DNA of 7,430 nucleotides from QHVT01 sp036387915 (GTDB taxonomy: Bacteria; Acidobacteriota; Thermoanaerobaculia; Gp7-AA8): NCBI GenBank assembly GCA_036387915.1, contig DASVSV010000475.1:1-7430 (forward strand), read 5' to 3'. This document shows, in pieces, positions 7,354-7,430 of this stretch (position 1 is the stretch's first letter; each line of letters begins with the position of its first letter). A program made the translations under genes and the position numbers. The notes below the pieces were generated by a model, which did not search any database, had not been told where the DNA came from, and worked only from the letters and a program-made list of their open reading frames with translations.

Positions 7354-7430
7354 AGGCTCACAGGCTCACAGGCTCATAGGCTCACAGTCTCACAGGCTCA
7401 CAGGCTCATAGGCTCACAGTGTCACAATCT
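7354..7430 (+). repeat. Tandem octamer array AGGCTCAY with a 32-bp higher-order period, running off the window
   Basis: Nine consecutive octamers run from 7354 to 7425 and a partial, degenerate tenth reaches the window edge. Most are AGGCTCAC or AGGCTCAT, with AGTCTCAC at 7386-7393 and AGTGTCAC at 7418-7425. Blocks of four units repeat: 7362-7393 and 7394-7425 agree at 31 of 32 positions. The array is noncoding, lies upstream of the operon's regulatory region, and shares its octamer with the 1357-1452 spacer. Its true right end is outside the window. Confidence 0.92.

Noticed and set aside
7354..7430. The tandem array considered as a CRISPR
   Set aside because: The units are 8 bp and directly adjacent with no unique spacers, and no cas genes are present.

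Overview
The window is GC-rich and gene-dense. It carries five complete genes, all on the minus strand, so transcription runs from the right-hand end toward position 1. The organism is most likely an acidobacterium, perhaps of the Vicinamibacteria (subdivision 6) type. The main reason is the 807-residue duplicated FtsX-type permease, which is typical of the 'ADOP' (acidobacterial duplicated orphan permease) family. The high GC and the sequence style of the adaptor and of the sigma-54 regulator agree. This placement is inferred from protein style and not from a marker gene.

Layout in transcription order: (1) 7430-7354, a degenerate tandem array of octamers AGKCTCAY; (2) 7353-7215, the upstream regulatory region, with two TGTCC/GGACA dyads and a small GC hairpin; (3) 7214-5970, a membrane-anchored HlyD/MacA-type periplasmic adaptor; (4) 5957-5220, a MacB/LolD-type ABC ATPase; (5) 5223-2800, the ADOP-type permease, whose ATG overlaps the ATPase stop as ATGA; (6) 2793-1453, an NtrC-family sigma-54-dependent response regulator; (7) 1452-1357, an imperfect inverted repeat built from the same octamer family, filling the whole gap between the regulator stop and the kinase start; (8) 1356-67, an NtrY/NtrB-like sensor histidine kinase; (9) 66-1, a short flank with a possible start of a further reading frame.

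How the genes work together (inference from the families): adaptor, ATPase and permease would form a MacAB-like mechanotransmission ABC pump that uses cytoplasmic ATP to move or extrude a substrate on the periplasmic side. No outer-membrane channel gene is present here. The regulator and kinase form a two-component system cotranscribed with the pump. The kinase has two membrane helices joined by only a few residues, the layout of intramembrane-sensing kinases, which in Firmicutes are often paired with ABC transporters of the BceAB type. The unit could therefore be a self-contained sense-and-export module controlled through sigma-54.

The most unusual structure is the octamer-built inverted repeat. 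Its 38-bp stem is flush with the TGA of the regulator on one side and with the GTG of the kinase on the other. Two unrelated-looking intergenic spaces (1357-1452 and 7354-7430) carry the same octamer family, so the octamer looks like a dispersed genomic repeat.
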